64,000 bases of DNA from Protula sp. h YS-2021 (lineage: Eukaryota; Annelida; Polychaeta; Sabellida; Serpulidae): positions 31,458,411 to 31,522,410 of the forward strand of contig OX457026.1 of the NCBI GenBank assembly GCA_949752745.1. The letters run 5' to 3'. The notes below the pieces were generated by a model. It made no database searches. It was not told the origin of the DNA and saw only the letters and a program-made list of their open reading frames with translations. Shown here one piece after another: positions 23,195 through 36,130 of the stretch. The translations under genes and the position numbers were made by a program. Numbering within the stretch: position 1 is the stretch's first letter; the number at the start of each line of letters is the position of its first letter.

Positions 23195-26156
23195 CTTTGC
23201 AGTTGTGTATTGACTTCTGATTTCAAAATCAGGCCTTGCTGTTTATTTTGTAAATCTGAAATTAAAGTAATACTTTACAATCATTTTAAAATTGGCAAAT
23301 TTTAGATTTTTCTAGCTTTTCTAAGAGTTGCAAAGCAGTAGTAATAAATAAATTTTATTCAAACGCAATATGAATAAATCTGCATATATATTAAAAGACA
23401 TATATTACGTATTATGAAAACAATCTGTTCACTTTAATCTGAAGACATATTCACAACAGAATTCATGTTCTGGCCCTCAAAGTGAAAGGATAAATATTCA
23501 TATGTAATTGATTTCAAAGTAGATACATTATATCACACTTTTCTGTACAAAAATGGTTGGTGCAAAACAGTATCCTCTTCGTGTATACTTACAATGCACA
23601 TGACTATAATACATTTTAGCATTTTAGTCTTCGACAGACTACAAAAAACAGTTAGTTTTGAAATAATGTAGAATATCTTATATTTCAAAATGCTTCACAG
23701 TATTAAGGATAAAACGCTGTTTCAGTACTAAATTTAAGATGGCACTAAAATAAAATTTATCAGGTATATAGATTTATAACTGTGACAGTTTAAAGCATTC
23801 CTAATATCGTAAGCTGTAAACTTCAAGATTTACTCCCCCACCACCTTCTTTTCTATTGAAGACATGCAGTTAGAAGATTGTATCCATTCACAGCGAAAAG
23901 AACTTTCAGAATTATACATGTAATACAAAAGCTGAAATTTTCCAACGCGTTACAGTGAAAAACCATAGAATAACTACGAATAAACATAGGTTTTGTATGT
24001 TTCAGTAAGTTGACGGTAAAATATCATCAAGCCCCACCAGCACACCTTTGTAGCCATCTGAATATATTATAAAATATAAATAATTATTTGTTATGTAATT
24101 ATATCATAGCCCTATTTTTATATAATCAGAGCCAGAACACAAAATAATTTCCACAATTCTTCAGCTACAGGGACCAAATAATGACTACTAGCGGCGTATA
24201 TATTACATTTCATGGTATTAGGTCGCAAGTAATTTGATACCCTGTCAAAACAAAGAAACTTACTTTCTGTACCGAACGAAACTTTTTTATTCCAATCTTA
24301 ATATCTAAAATCCGATTTTGTTTTAATTTTCGAAATAATTTTCTTTGAAATACGTTTTAAAAAGTATTTCTATGACTGTTTCAGTAGCACATAGCTATTT
24401 TACGTGCCAGTTTCACAAATTTCACCAATGTCGCCAAGCTGGGATCCTCCGGAGCTTACAATGACAGTCTCCAAGAATTCGTTGCTATATAAGTAGCATG
24501 CAACATGCAGACACTTCAACTTTAACCAGATAAAAAGAGATTCTTATAAATAAACTATAATAATGAAGTACAGTTGCAGCAATAAATAACAGGAGTTCAA
24601 AGCCCGGTTAACACGATGCACACGACTATTTGCGTCAGATAAGATGCTTCAACCTTATTTTTCTAAATGACCCAAAACTTCAGTTACACAATGGCGTCAT
24701 ACAACATTATTGAAAGGCTAAACAAAATTAAACAACTCGGTTTTTAATTTATCAATAGTTGGCATTTACCAAGAACTTCACTATAGAACAAGAACAATTA
24801 TTCTTTTAGGTGTAAATCTGTCAATCCATACCACTTCTATAGCACAAATACACCACTTCCATAATATAAATACACCACTTCAATGACATAGCACACAAAC
24901 TCACTAGTATTATCTTACAAGACAGATGGAGAGACTTTGCATCATTTAGCAAATCTGTTAAGCAAAAGTAATACTTTTTTCAAAAACAATGGAGCGGGGA
25001 GTGAACATTGATGACCGTGCAAAAGTCAGCATAAGAGATGTTTATTTATCATGTCTAATATGCAACGGGTATACATTGTTCATTAACAATGAAGCAGGGA
25101 ATAAATAATTGTGAGCCCTTCGACAGGCAGTTAAATTATTGCCTTCTACACCAATTATTGTTTCCACACAAAACAATTTATATGCTAAATGTTATTTATG
25201 GAATCTTGGCCATTCGGAGAGAGGATTCAGATCAGACGAGATTCAACATAAATGGTAAATTAACTCCCGCGTGCCTTTTTCCTTACTGGAAAGATACAAC
25301 CATTTGTTGCAAAAAAACCACAAAGACAGCAAAATGTTGAGTGACTGTTCAACCAGCCTTTTTTCTTCAGCAAGTTTTGTTTAGATGTCATCTTTATGTT
25401 TCACTAAGCAAAAATGCATAATACAGAAAAAGAGCATCGTACTCAATGTTATAAAATAAATAAGAATGTGAATTAAAAAGATTATCATTCACACATTTAT
25501 AACAATAAAAAGCATAACTTGAGAATATCCGTAGTTTAAGACCGTACCTTATATGATTTGTTTGTTTGTTTGGTCCCGCTCAACAACTATGATGGCTATA
25601 TTGGGATACACTTGCTAAAGAAAGAGGGGGGAAAGAAGGGCGAGTTAAGAAATAGTAAAATAGGAACTAGAAAGAAAGAAATTCCGATTAGTTGCTTCCC
25701 ACGACATGCACGGAACAGAAAGCAGAGTGTCGATTGTTAAGATTCCCCAAAACCCACAAGGGGACCTAACCTTATATGAAGAAAGAAAGCAAGGAATCAA
25801 AGTCTCCACACGCTGTAACTGTTAGCAACAATCTGCATCAACGACTTTTGTGCTATATGTTTGAGTGAAAATTTTCGTACGGCAGGTAGCGGGTCTAAAA
25901 CAAGTACCGTTAGACAACTGCCGCCCGAAAAAGCTAAAGTTAAACACATATCATGTCACAACATTTCTTTCTAAATATTCACTTCACAGACATCCACATT
26001 ATAACAATACATCACAAGCACTCCACTTTTACCCTATTGCATGTCACATATTTGAACTTTATTACAGAGGTTACTCTATCGCAGGAATCTGAATTGCTCG
26101 CTTTTAAAAGAAAGTAATCAACCACAGGAAACTGAATTGGATTTTGTTGTTGTTGC

Positions 26157-26157
<1 letters not shown>
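23195..26157. other. Intergenic, no gene seen
   Basis: About 3 kb of AT-rich sequence upstream of the second P450. It has an imperfect repeat of ATACACCACTTC words at 24,826-24,890. No conserved ORF, RNA gene or transposon end is evident. Confidence 0.5.

Positions 26158-26209
<52 letters not shown>
26158..26209. repeat. (ATT)n microsatellite, probable retroposon tail
   Basis: About 17 copies of ATT. On the minus strand it lies just downstream of the dead LINE coding remnant, where a non-LTR element's simple-repeat tail would be. Confidence 0.85.
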
Positions 26210-26211
<2 letters not shown>

Positions 26212-27160
26212 GGATCAGACTAGTTGGATCGATTCTGTTGGAGTAGGTAATGATCAGACGATTTCAGGCTTCGCGAGTGGTGCACAGTGAAAAGAGCACA
26301 GAAATGTATTGAGGTGATGTATCATTGAGGACGTCGTGAGTCAAGAAAGAGCAATCTTGAACCTGATACGCTGCTCAACCGGCATTTAATGAACAGACAC
26401 AAGGTTATTCTTAACACTTTCCCATTAGATGATCGTAAAGTACGGGCAGAATGAACGAACGCGTGCACGAGTGCCTTTGCATAATCCTCAATTAAGCGAG
26501 AGCGGACGTCGCGTATCCAACAAAAATCGTAGTAACAAGTGCTAACATCAGACGATGTATGAGACTCTACTGCCACCTGTAAATCAATGGGCCCTCCCTA
26601 CGAGAGTACCATTGCCAACATTGTCTCATCGACTTTAAACTATTTATGTGAATCTGCTCTCGTTGTGTGTGCTTGTTACCAAAAATTCCGTTTTATCTTT
26701 AATCAAATTCAGTTTATTAGCAGCCATCCAGGACCCGACATCTCTGATCGAATTCGAGACTTACGACAGGGCAATGTCCTGATATGCAACTGAGCGAGGA
26801 TCAAAGGCAGTTTCTAGTCTCGATCATCTGCGTAAAGGGGACAGATTACACCATGTGAATAAGTGAGAGAACGCAGGGGCTTGGTATACTGCGAATATCG
26901 ACGTGGTCCTATTTTTGGAGCTCTTTAGTATAGCGCCATCTATGCTTATGACGTCTGAGTATGCACTGCTGATCTTAACATGTGCGCTGCGATCGTAAAG
27001 ATACCACGACATACAGTCCAGTGCTTCGCCTTCGAGACCAAAGCAGCATCGCAGCCGACATAGGTGAATATCATGATCCACGGTGTCAAAGGTGGAGAAG
27101 CCAAATAGAGTGATGAGCACAGCTTTGCGATTGTCTAGTTAGATAAAATGAATATTAAAC
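26210..27160 (-). pseudogene. Decayed non-LTR retrotransposon reverse transcriptase (CR1/L2/Jockey-like)
   Basis: Minus-strand pieces match the order of a LINE reverse transcriptase. FDTVDHDIHLCRLRCCFGLE and SWYLYDRSAHVKI (27,110-26,960) carry the first palm aspartate block. IRDVRSRLIEDYAKALVHAF (near 26,500) matches the thumb-side segment after the polymerase core. The YADD-box region between them is lost or unreadable. Frameshifts and stops make it inactive. The (AAT)n run at its 3' side fits a LINE tail. The exact clade needs alignment. Confidence 0.75.
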
Positions 27161-28120
27161 AAGCGATGAGGGCAGTTTGGTACTGTGTAACTTTCGGTAG
27201 ACTGGCTGAAACCTTTCTTCTAAAGTGTACGAGGTTAGATGGTCGTTTAACCGTTGCAATATTGCTACTTCGAGGACTTTATATATAAAAGAGATAAATA
27301 AAAAAGATACCAGACTTACTCATTACACGAATCGCGTCTGGACTTCATATAAGTGCAATTTAAAAGATGTGATTATCAATAAAAATATTCTTAATTACAT
27401 GTTATTTTTGAAATTAATTAATTATATCTTAAAATGGAATGCAAGACGTCACATAACATAACAGGATGGTCTGTATATCGTTATTTATTCTTGAAAATAA
27501 TAATCATATCAAAATTTGCTGCAGTTATCAATTGCCCATGGGCACTTGTCCCAAAGCACTTGTTCTGTGCGGTAGGTAGTCATTTAACGCTATACTTTCC
27601 TGAATTAATGCATTATCAAGTAGACGCAAAGTAGCTTAAAGAAGTAGTTATCGAAGACAGCAAAAGAAGCGGTCTTTCTAAATACCATTTTTAATTTTTA
27701 AATCCCCATAAGTTTTTATTGCCTCCAGAAAAGGATAAATTGATCGAGAATTTGCCCTTCAAACACTACTTGATTTTGCAAAAGTTTAATGACCTCAAAA
27801 TGTGAAAGTATATTAAACCACTCCAATTATTTAGTTCGCTTGTTTTGGAGCCATTTTGTTTCTGATTTGGCTGATTGTAAACTGTAACAACAACTGGCAT
27901 AGAATAAATAGAATATAGAATAAGCACAATGTAAAGAAAATGAACATCTTACCGAGTGAAACACATGTTCTAGTGGCGTCGAAGCGCTCTACACGTGCTA
28001 GGGGAAACCCGTACGCTTTCATCAAGGCTTCAGTTATAAAAATTACTGTTAACGGATCTATGACGACAGTACCAGTGCTTTACACACTTCTATGTTGTTT
28101 TGTAATACGTTCGAAGGTTT
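27161..28120. other. Intergenic, no gene seen
   Basis: AT-rich spacer between the LINE relic and the C1q gene. No conserved ORF is visible. Confidence 0.5.
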
Positions 28121-28126
28121 TTTATT
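28121..28126 (-). terminator. Candidate poly(A) signal of the C1q gene
   Basis: AATAAA on the minus strand, about 140 bp past the stop codon. Confidence 0.4.
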
Positions 28127-28262
28127 ATTCATTCTGAACAGGTGCATTGCATTTCGGGCATGATAGCCTTTACATTACTGTAAAATTTGCTGCCGAACCT
28201 TTTGGAGCTACCAATATGAAGAAAAATTAAATCAATATTATACAGTTCACTGCCTATTTTTA

Positions 28263-29029
28263 TTACTGCTTCGTTTCTGACTCTACAAAACATTTAATAA
28301 GTAATCCGGAAAATGTAGACATGCGCCCGGCCTCCAAGCAGACATTGTCGTGAGTTGCATTTACCCAAATGGCGTCCCCTGCTACAAACTCTCCAAAAAC
28401 CAGGTTACTTCCGGAATGGTACGTTGATGTGTCGTAGTTGTTCACCGAGACAAGTTCAAGGCCATTCTTAACAATAGAAGCTACCATACGGTACCCTGAC
28501 ATTGTCGTCAAGGAAACGGAAAACATAAACATGCCATTACATGGAATTATATAAGTAGAGTTTGAAAACAGAAAGTGTTCTCCTCTATTGGCTATTTGCT
28601 CGTCGAATACAACCAGATCGCCGGTGTTGTAGTAGCCACGCTGTCCCGGATAAACTGTAAAGCTGCTCTCGGTGTCGATGGCATTTGGTAACTCTGAAAA
28701 AATTTGACATCTGAGAATCTACGATAATTCGTTTAAAGCAGTCGCAACATACATGGAACAACTGATAAAAATAAAATTTTACCCTTTCGTGAAGTATTTT
28801 AGGTAAACTTCTAGTTACTAGTCACAGGGATTGAGCACTTGGTTACATACGTGTTACTATTCGTGTCAGAAACACGCGAAGAGAACAGGGGAGTAATTTG
28901 GAGGTCAGACGTGGTACGCGTGGATTGTCAATTTCGTTAAAAAGGAGCAATTTTACATTTTCATTCTTTAGGGACTACCAGCCACCTTTCGTTAAAAATG
29001 GATATATTAATTCAAACGTAAAAGTTCAT

Positions 29030-29115
<86 letters not shown>

Positions 29116-31288
29116 ACTTGACAAGCGTTTGGCTTGCAAGGGCTATGTAAAGTTGTGCGAGCAGCCGTTTGTATCTTTTTTTCTTGACAGTGATGAGATT
29201 TCTTGTGTCATCTCCTCCACTGGTACTACGGGCACTAGGGCCACGAAACTTGGGAATTAGGTAGAACTTGATATGAACGTGTGCATGACACTTTTTATTT
29301 TCTACTTCGATTTCGTTTTCTTATTCAAAACGCCCTGTGAAAAGAGTGTATTTCTTGCAAGTAAACACGGTGCATTTAACGCACAGCACAGAACACCACA
29401 CAGTTGCTCAGCTTTGTGCGAGCTCTCACTGCGTAAATAGATAACACGGCGTATGCCTGATCAGTCAATGAAACCTTAAGTCAACAAAAACCAAACACTA
29501 CTCGGCTTATAAGACGTATTCAAGCTGTGTTGTTTGCTAATATATTTAGCTGTTATGAAGTTATCAACCTATGGAGTTTTTTCTCAGCAGTGGTCCGATT
29601 TTTAAGAATATTATAAGCCGCATACATGCTGTGCCATAAGCTCTGTACATAGTTGTATTATGTACAACTTGTATAACACACTGTATGCATGTTGTAAAAT
29701 ACTTTATATTATTCAAGAAATAACCAATTGAAGGAAGTAGTTTAATGTAGTTTAATGAAATTTAATCGAAATTAAAAAAAACGCATCTAATATTGAACAG
29801 CGCTCGTGGTAAGCACATATTGCATATTTTATTTATCATGCAATAAAATTTATAAACAACAACACATAGACCTGTAGCTAGCAGTAACTAGTTTCTTTGT
29901 CACTCACAGTCTGAGTGCTGCCTTTATTTATTTCTCCTTTCTTTGATATCTTTATTTTTAAATGTGAAAATTTGTTTTTTGAAATTATGCTTTGTGCTTT
30001 TTCTTTTATACCAGTGTTAATTACATCTGTCAATTGAAATTGATACTATTTTTATCGTTTACCTGTGTTGTTTGTTTCAGTTATCAGTTCTACGAGAGAC
30101 TGAATGACATGCTCTTGGTTTCTGATCTGATAATGCATCATTTTCATGGTGCTATCAACATGTTCTAGTTTTATCAGGGCTAGATTCAGTTGCTCGCGGA
30201 GTTCATTAATATCATCGCAAACGTCATTTTCATTAGTCTGAAAGAAGATGTTAAGGAGTCTTAATTGTGTAATTATTAATCTGTCGACATTTACGTGAGC
30301 ATGTAGCAAATAGCTAAATAATATTAGTCCTTGAAAGATCATTGATTTAGCGTATATTTTTACTAATACAATGGAATGCCTCAACAGTGCTGAGCTCAAA
30401 AATATACTGAATATGGGATTTACATTTGATTAATTATTTGATAACATTTTTTACCTTTATAATACGTTACTTATATTTATAATGTAACTACATGAGCAAA
30501 AAGGGTGCACATAGGTAGCATAACTTAACAACATGTAATTAACGCTGATTACTACACTCGCAGGTGAGGTTATTACACTTCGGGAAGATATTGAAGTACG
30601 GGTAAAAAATAAGTATTTTTCGACTTCGACTCAATGTTTTTTATTTGATGTTGAACTGGGTAATGGTAAAGGAATCAGGGTATAACGAACTTTATTTTTA
30701 TGAGACTCATTTAAATGATGGCATTTGCTATATATGTATGTTCCTTTTAGACGTAAAGCCGTTAATGAGACAGGAGAAAATAGAAACTTTTTGGCACTGG
30801 GGTCATCGTTTTTCATTATTAAATTACGGATCAGATAGAAAGTAAATACAAACTAAGTGTTTGTATGGTCATTTCAGAGCAATTGGCTCTATCGACAAAA
30901 AAGGATGTGAATATCAATTAAATCGGCTAGAATTCTACATAAGCCATGATCCAAGTACTGCGAAGTCGTTGGTACTTTCATTGTACTGTGGTTTTATTTG
31001 ATCCAGACTGCTGAAAATTTACCCCCAAAAAAGACAACTGAACATGTTTTTTCGCCGATGTGATAGAATGATTTCTGGGGGGTTTTTGTATATCAGATGC
31101 ACCTTACAATGATAGTATATTAGGCAGTTGAGCTCTGAAAATACATTTCCGATTTATTTCGGTTCAACAAAGCTTTTCCTTTTCGTTTATAATAAGAAAA
31201 TACTTACGTGACATGATGAATTAACGCAAATTAGAAATGCACACACCGAGGTGATTTTTAACAGCACATTTTGACCAAATGATCCCAT
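28263..31288 (-). CDS. Secreted coiled-coil C1q-domain protein, three exons
   Basis: Exons in transcription order: 31,288-31,208; 30,237-30,063; 28,693-28,263. Junctions are GT-AG with phases 0 and 1 that join cleanly, giving 228 residues. Exon 1 encodes a signal peptide with a hydrophobic core around VLLKITSVCAFLICVN (8-23). Exon 2 is a heptad-like helix (INELREQLNLALIKLEHV and onward) likely to form a coiled coil for trimer assembly. Exon 3 is a C1q/TNF-like jelly roll, with VVFDEQIANRGEHF, YIIPCNGMFMFSVSL and the C-terminal strand FSGLLIKCF. There is no collagen-like region. Such proteins are secreted pattern-recognition or lectin-like factors in many invertebrates; the ligand is unknown. 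Intron 2 contains a retroposon tail. The exon 1 call depends on a short exon but has ATG, signal peptide, donor and matching phase. Confidence 0.92.
29032..29287 (-). repeat. Retroposon 3' end with (AAT)n tail, family A copy 1
   Basis: Read on the minus strand, about 180 bp runs from CATGCACACGTTC through CCCAAGTTTCGTGG to CCTTGCAAGCCAAACGCTTG, then passes into about 80 bp of (AAT)n. The copy at 48,117-48,320 matches along its length at roughly three bases in four. The order and simple-repeat tail suggest a 5'-truncated non-LTR element or a SINE built on one. It lies in intron 2 of the C1q gene. Confidence 0.75.
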
Positions 31289-33344
31289 CTCGATTAGCTG
31301 ACTAAAATAATAGTCAACACCAAATATTAATTTTATTTAAATACACAGCACAACTGAATAATATTCTCGTGAACTGTAAAGACATTTCTTATCTTCTGAC
31401 GTGAGTACGAACACAGATAATCTAAAATGTTTTAAGAGGGTTATTGCTGACAATACCAGAGCTATTCTATTTATTACATGCAACATTGTCTTTGGAAAGC
31501 AATTTTTCTAAATGCAGTATCATTTTACTTTTTCAGCAAAATAAAAAAAAAATAAGACAATTACGATTTATAACAACGGAAATTCGTTGCACTCGGTCTT
31601 ACTTAGCATTTGTCTCTGTGACGCCTTATCACTATGACACCTTATCTCCAATCATGTGGGTTACAACTGGGGGAGTATATTATAGCAAGATTAGATACTG
31701 AATGCATGTGCATTTCAAATTAACATGCGCTATTGGATTTTGCAAACCGTATCTTACTGTCCGACAATGGTTTGTGCTACGAAGAAATGGATTTCAAAAT
31801 ACGGGTTCCCTTTTCTTTTCTTTTTTTTCTGCTTGCAGATGTAATCACAAACAAATCATGCATTAGATTGTAAAAATCACTAAAATGTCTGTCCAAACGC
31901 CAGATGCTTCAAGCTTCCTTAAGGGTGCAAACACGCTTACCTTGAAATTTGGAAGATATGAAGTTCGATTTTAGTCCATTTTGCATTCACATTGTGCCGA
32001 ATAATTTGAAATAAGTATAATTTGAACCGCTCTCTTGGTCTGGAGTATTTCAACTTATCCGTTACCAACCTGATAGTTCAGTTATTTATATATATTGCTG
32101 TACGAACTTAAGTCATATTAGCCCTAACCAGGGCCTTAGGCCCGGACAAGGGGCTCTAACTTCAGGGTTTCCCGCCTGTCTTGACATCCACCCGACCTTT
32201 AAAGGCTGTTACCCCTACCCTGATGACTCATTTCCTACGATATTCGGTATATAGTTGACCCATAATAGAGGGTAGGTGCACGCTATTTTTATTTTAACCC
32301 TGACCCAATTTCATGGTCATAATGGCCGGCATCGTGGAATCTCAATTCCGTTGGGGACAGTCCTCTCTACGATGGCTTATTAAAACAATATCAATCAAAA
32401 CGATATCAATCAGTGGATACACAGTTTGGTCAGGGCAAAAAAAAACAAAAAAAAACAAGACTCCAGTTTCAAGGCGATAACGTAGAAGCAGAAAAACTTA
32501 GAAACATAGAAGTCAATGGAGAAATAGATTAAAATCACTTTGAAATAGGTATAGAGCCCTTTTTGTGTTAGAAACCCATTACAATGTCATGAATAAATTT
32601 TCCCACATCCCAATATAGTTTGACACCTTATAAGAACGCCATGGCAGAGAAAATCAACATTTAGTATATTTTTCTTATTCGTTTCTTTGTGTTTTTCCCC
32701 AGTTCCTTTTCTTGAGCATGCGCTCTCGAAACCGTGAATTGGCTTAGTGTGTTTTCTATGTGAAGTTCTAGACCACAGTTTCATATATGCCTCTGCTTCC
32801 TTTGCCAGATTTTTCTGTTTTGTTTAAGGAACAATTAATTCCCATACTTAAAACAATAGGCAGTCAGAAATTAATTACTTATTTTCAGCATTTTTGTTAA
32901 ATAGAGTATTAATAGCGTATTGAAATTTTAAGCATTGATTAAATTTTAGTTCGGAAAACTCCTTGATTTTTTATGGCACTCTTTTTTTAAGTCAGTTAGA
33001 AGTTTGAAATAATGCTTTCTTTTGTCAGAAAATTCAGTGTTCTCTTATAACATAGGTCACTGTTTTTTTGTTTTTTTTTATTATTATTATTTTATTTTTT
33101 TAGTTATATATTTTTACCTTAGTGTAATGTCACGGTTGAAGTACTGTGGAAAACACGCCTTTTCCACGGAACCCCGTTTTAAGTCAGTTAAAGGTTCCGA
33201 AACACTGTCGGAAACCTCAGTGTTTTTTCCATAAAAAGGCATATTCTTCATATTCAATCCTGAATATTTAGTTGAACTATTATAATGGTGCCACGAAAAT
33301 TAAATATAACTAAATAATGATACAGCTGTAATATATCTGCCAAA
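31289..33344. other. Intergenic upstream of the C1q gene, no gene seen
   Basis: The less AT-rich patch at 32,100-32,390 includes GTTGGGGACAGTCCTCTC, resembling GTTGGGGACTGCCCTCT at 2,298. It may be another repeat relic. No conserved ORF is seen. Confidence 0.45.
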
Positions 33345-33654
33345 GTACGATCACAGAGTACGATCACAAAGTACGATCACAGAGTACGATCACAGAATAC
33401 GATCACGGAGTACGATCACAAAGCACGATCACAAAGTACGATCACAGAGTACAATCACAAAGTACGATCACAGAGTACGGTCACGGAGTACCATCACAGA
33501 GTACGATCACGGAGTACGATCACAAAGTACGATCACGGAGTACGATCACAAAGTACGATCACAGAGTACGATCACGGAGTACGATCACAAAGTACAATCA
33601 CGGAGTACCATCACAAAGTACGATCACGGAGTACGATCACAAAGTACGATTACA
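33345..33654. repeat. 12-bp minisatellite
   Basis: About 26 tandem copies of a 12-mer, AGTACGATCACA or AGTACGATCACG, with scattered point changes and no loss of register over most of the array. Confidence 0.95.
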
Positions 33655-34041
33655 GTTATTTTACATGTTTTCCCTCAAAATGAACAGCGTAATTTTGCGT
33701 TATATTTCGCAATGTTATCATACTTAAGTTGTTTACTACAAAAAATGATAACACTTAATACAACAGAGCACTTTCAGGCTCACCCGGTTCGAGTAAAAAA
33801 AAATCAAACAGATCGTGAAGAACAACAACCTTGTTTCTCCTGCAAAAATTAAAGACAACTGGCTCTGTTGCTAGTGACGTGTCTTGAAAAATACAAACGA
33901 AGCCAAAGGCATTGTAATCATGACGTTTGTACGCCGTTTGGAACAGCTCACATTAACATAACTGGATGCTGTTAATACCCTACCCATCAAACCTTTTTAC
34001 CCGTACAAAGGTTATTTTGAACTAGAGCAGTGTGCATAGGC

Positions 34042-34760
34042 CACATGTTCCCCACAGGCCCCCCATCAGTTCAACACGGCCATCAATAGTCAATCATGGG
34101 CTGAAATTTTCCAAGTCTAGTTGGTGCATTTTCCTTGGACGAACCTGGCCCATTTATAATACCGATCTACAAACCAGCTACAAACCAAGTTTCATTAAAA
34201 TCCCTGCAGTTGTTCTTGAGATATCGTGTTAACAAACTCATTCCGATGCTGAATAATTTCCAGGGTTTGGTAAATTTCAAACTCCATTTGGTTCATTTTC
34301 CTTGGGCCAACCTAACCTATTTATAATACCGATCTACAAACCAGCTACAATCCAAGTTTCATTAAAATCCCTGCAGTTGTTCTTGAGATATCGTGTTAAC
34401 AAACTCATTCCGATGCTGAATAATTTCCAGGGTTTGGTAAATTTCAAAGTCCATTTGGTTCATTTTCCTTGGGCCAACCTAACCTATTTATAATACCTAT
34501 CTTGTTAGTTGTTCTTGAGATATCGTGTTAACAACAGTCAATCAAAAGCTGAAATTTTCTAAGTCCAGCTGGTCCATTTTTCTTGCACGAACCTGGCCCA
34601 TTTACTATACCAATCTGTGTTTGTTCCCATTGAAGTTTCATTAAAATCCTTGCAGTAGTTTTTAAGTTATCGTGTTAACAAGCTGTTGATGACAGACTGA
34701 CAGACAGACCGACACAAGGTCGATCGCATATATTCCCCACAGGTTCTACCTGTGGGGAAT
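34042..34760. mobile_element. Short interspersed element with internal duplication and 11-bp inverted ends
   Basis: The ends read TTCCCCACAGG (near 34,050) and CCTGTGGGGAA (near 34,750). Inside, a segment of about 170 bp containing AAGTTTCATTAAAATCCCTG and GTTCTTGAGATATCGTG is tandemly duplicated (34,145 and 34,317), with partial copies at 34,505 and 34,630. A GACAGACTGACAGACAGACC tract precedes the right end. No ORF codes for a transposase. The same AAGTTTCAT...GACAGACAG style occurs in many invertebrate interspersed repeats. Whether it moves as DNA or RNA is unclear. Confidence 0.6.
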
Positions 34761-36130
34761 AAATAAAGCAGCGAAGAGAACAGATGCCGGTCTTTTGCAC
34801 AATATTTTATTGTTATTTATATTTTTTCCCAGCAGCTTTTGTCTCAAGTTTTTGGCAAAAGTACAGGTATGTTATAATAGCCACAAGCACATTTAGATGG
34901 TGTTTATTCGGGGTGTGGATTTTGTAGCCTACATCTGTTTCTACTAATAAAATGTGAGGTCAGCCGATGCACACCCGAGTATGCAATAAGTTTTCCATCT
35001 TTCTATTAGCTAGATTTTTTATTCTTGTTCACATCCGCGTATTCATCGAATTAACTATTAATAAATAAGCAGCTTTTTTGGAGGGGAGGGGAGGGGAATT
35101 TTAAATGTACTTTACGCTCAGAAGAAAAACATTTTATCTTTCTTATCGTTGAGTGAGAATGGCTGGTGCCATTATGGGTGATAACCACTCCCACTGCAAT
35201 CGTACTTCGGGCATTTAATGGGAAAAAAACAAAGATATGAAGCCAATATAGTAACTTATATATTTACAGTCACAAAATATGCCATGTGCACAAAGATTAT
35301 ACAGTACAGTCCTGTGTTCCAGCAGTACAAATAAAGCCACGGAACATAAATATTCAGTGTAGAAACTGATATCACAGATTGTAAACAAGGTTAAATTGTT
35401 TAACTGTTTATAAATAAGCTTTATAAGGTTCGCGTAGCTTGTAATTCTGATGAAAAAAACTATTGTTAATGGTACCTTTTTCTAAAACATTTATTACAGT
35501 GCCTAAACAACGCACCACGTTTCGATAAATTATTGTTAATACACCAGCCTGTTGAAGTTGACGGACTGCTGCCTATAAAATTAAACATTTTTTTGCGCGT
35601 GGGTTTACCGTGTATTGGTTACAAACAGGGGAGCAGGCGGAGGGGGTGGGGGGGGGGGGGAGGGAGCTGTTGGATTCCGTGGTCTGGTTACGGCTATCCT
35701 TCAAAAAATGACTTGAACCGAAAATAAGATCATTTCTTTTTGAAAAAAACATTCACAATAACCCTGAGGACATGTCCCAAAATACCGTTAGTTTCTGAAA
35801 AATGCACCCCACACAGACCTCTTCCTACAAAACACAGATTAGTAAGGGGCCACGGTATATTCTCACACTTCTTTCGGAAAAATTTCTCATCTAAAAATCC
35901 ACCCCGCCCCCTTTGGCTTTCCGGTTACTAATCGTCAGTAGATATATATCTAAACCACAATCTTCATATCACATCCTTACGTTCTCAGCAGTTTTTATGT
36001 AGGTACAATAAAACAAACTCATTCAGTATAAGCGAAGTAGGGGCGTATGAATGTAAAAAAAAAAAAAAAAAACAATCCCGAATATCCCAAATCCCATAGA
36101 ATGGGATCGCTGAAGTGGGTGTGAAGGATT
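34761..36130. other. Intergenic downstream of ZMYND12, no gene seen
   Basis: AT-rich sequence with a G-rich run at 35,640-35,665 and an A-run at 36,056-36,072. No canonical minus-strand AATAAA was found close to the ZMYND12 stop. Confidence 0.45.

Noticed and set aside
33345..33654. CRISPR array
   Set aside because: Units are 12 bp in direct tandem with no spacers, and this is animal nuclear DNA.
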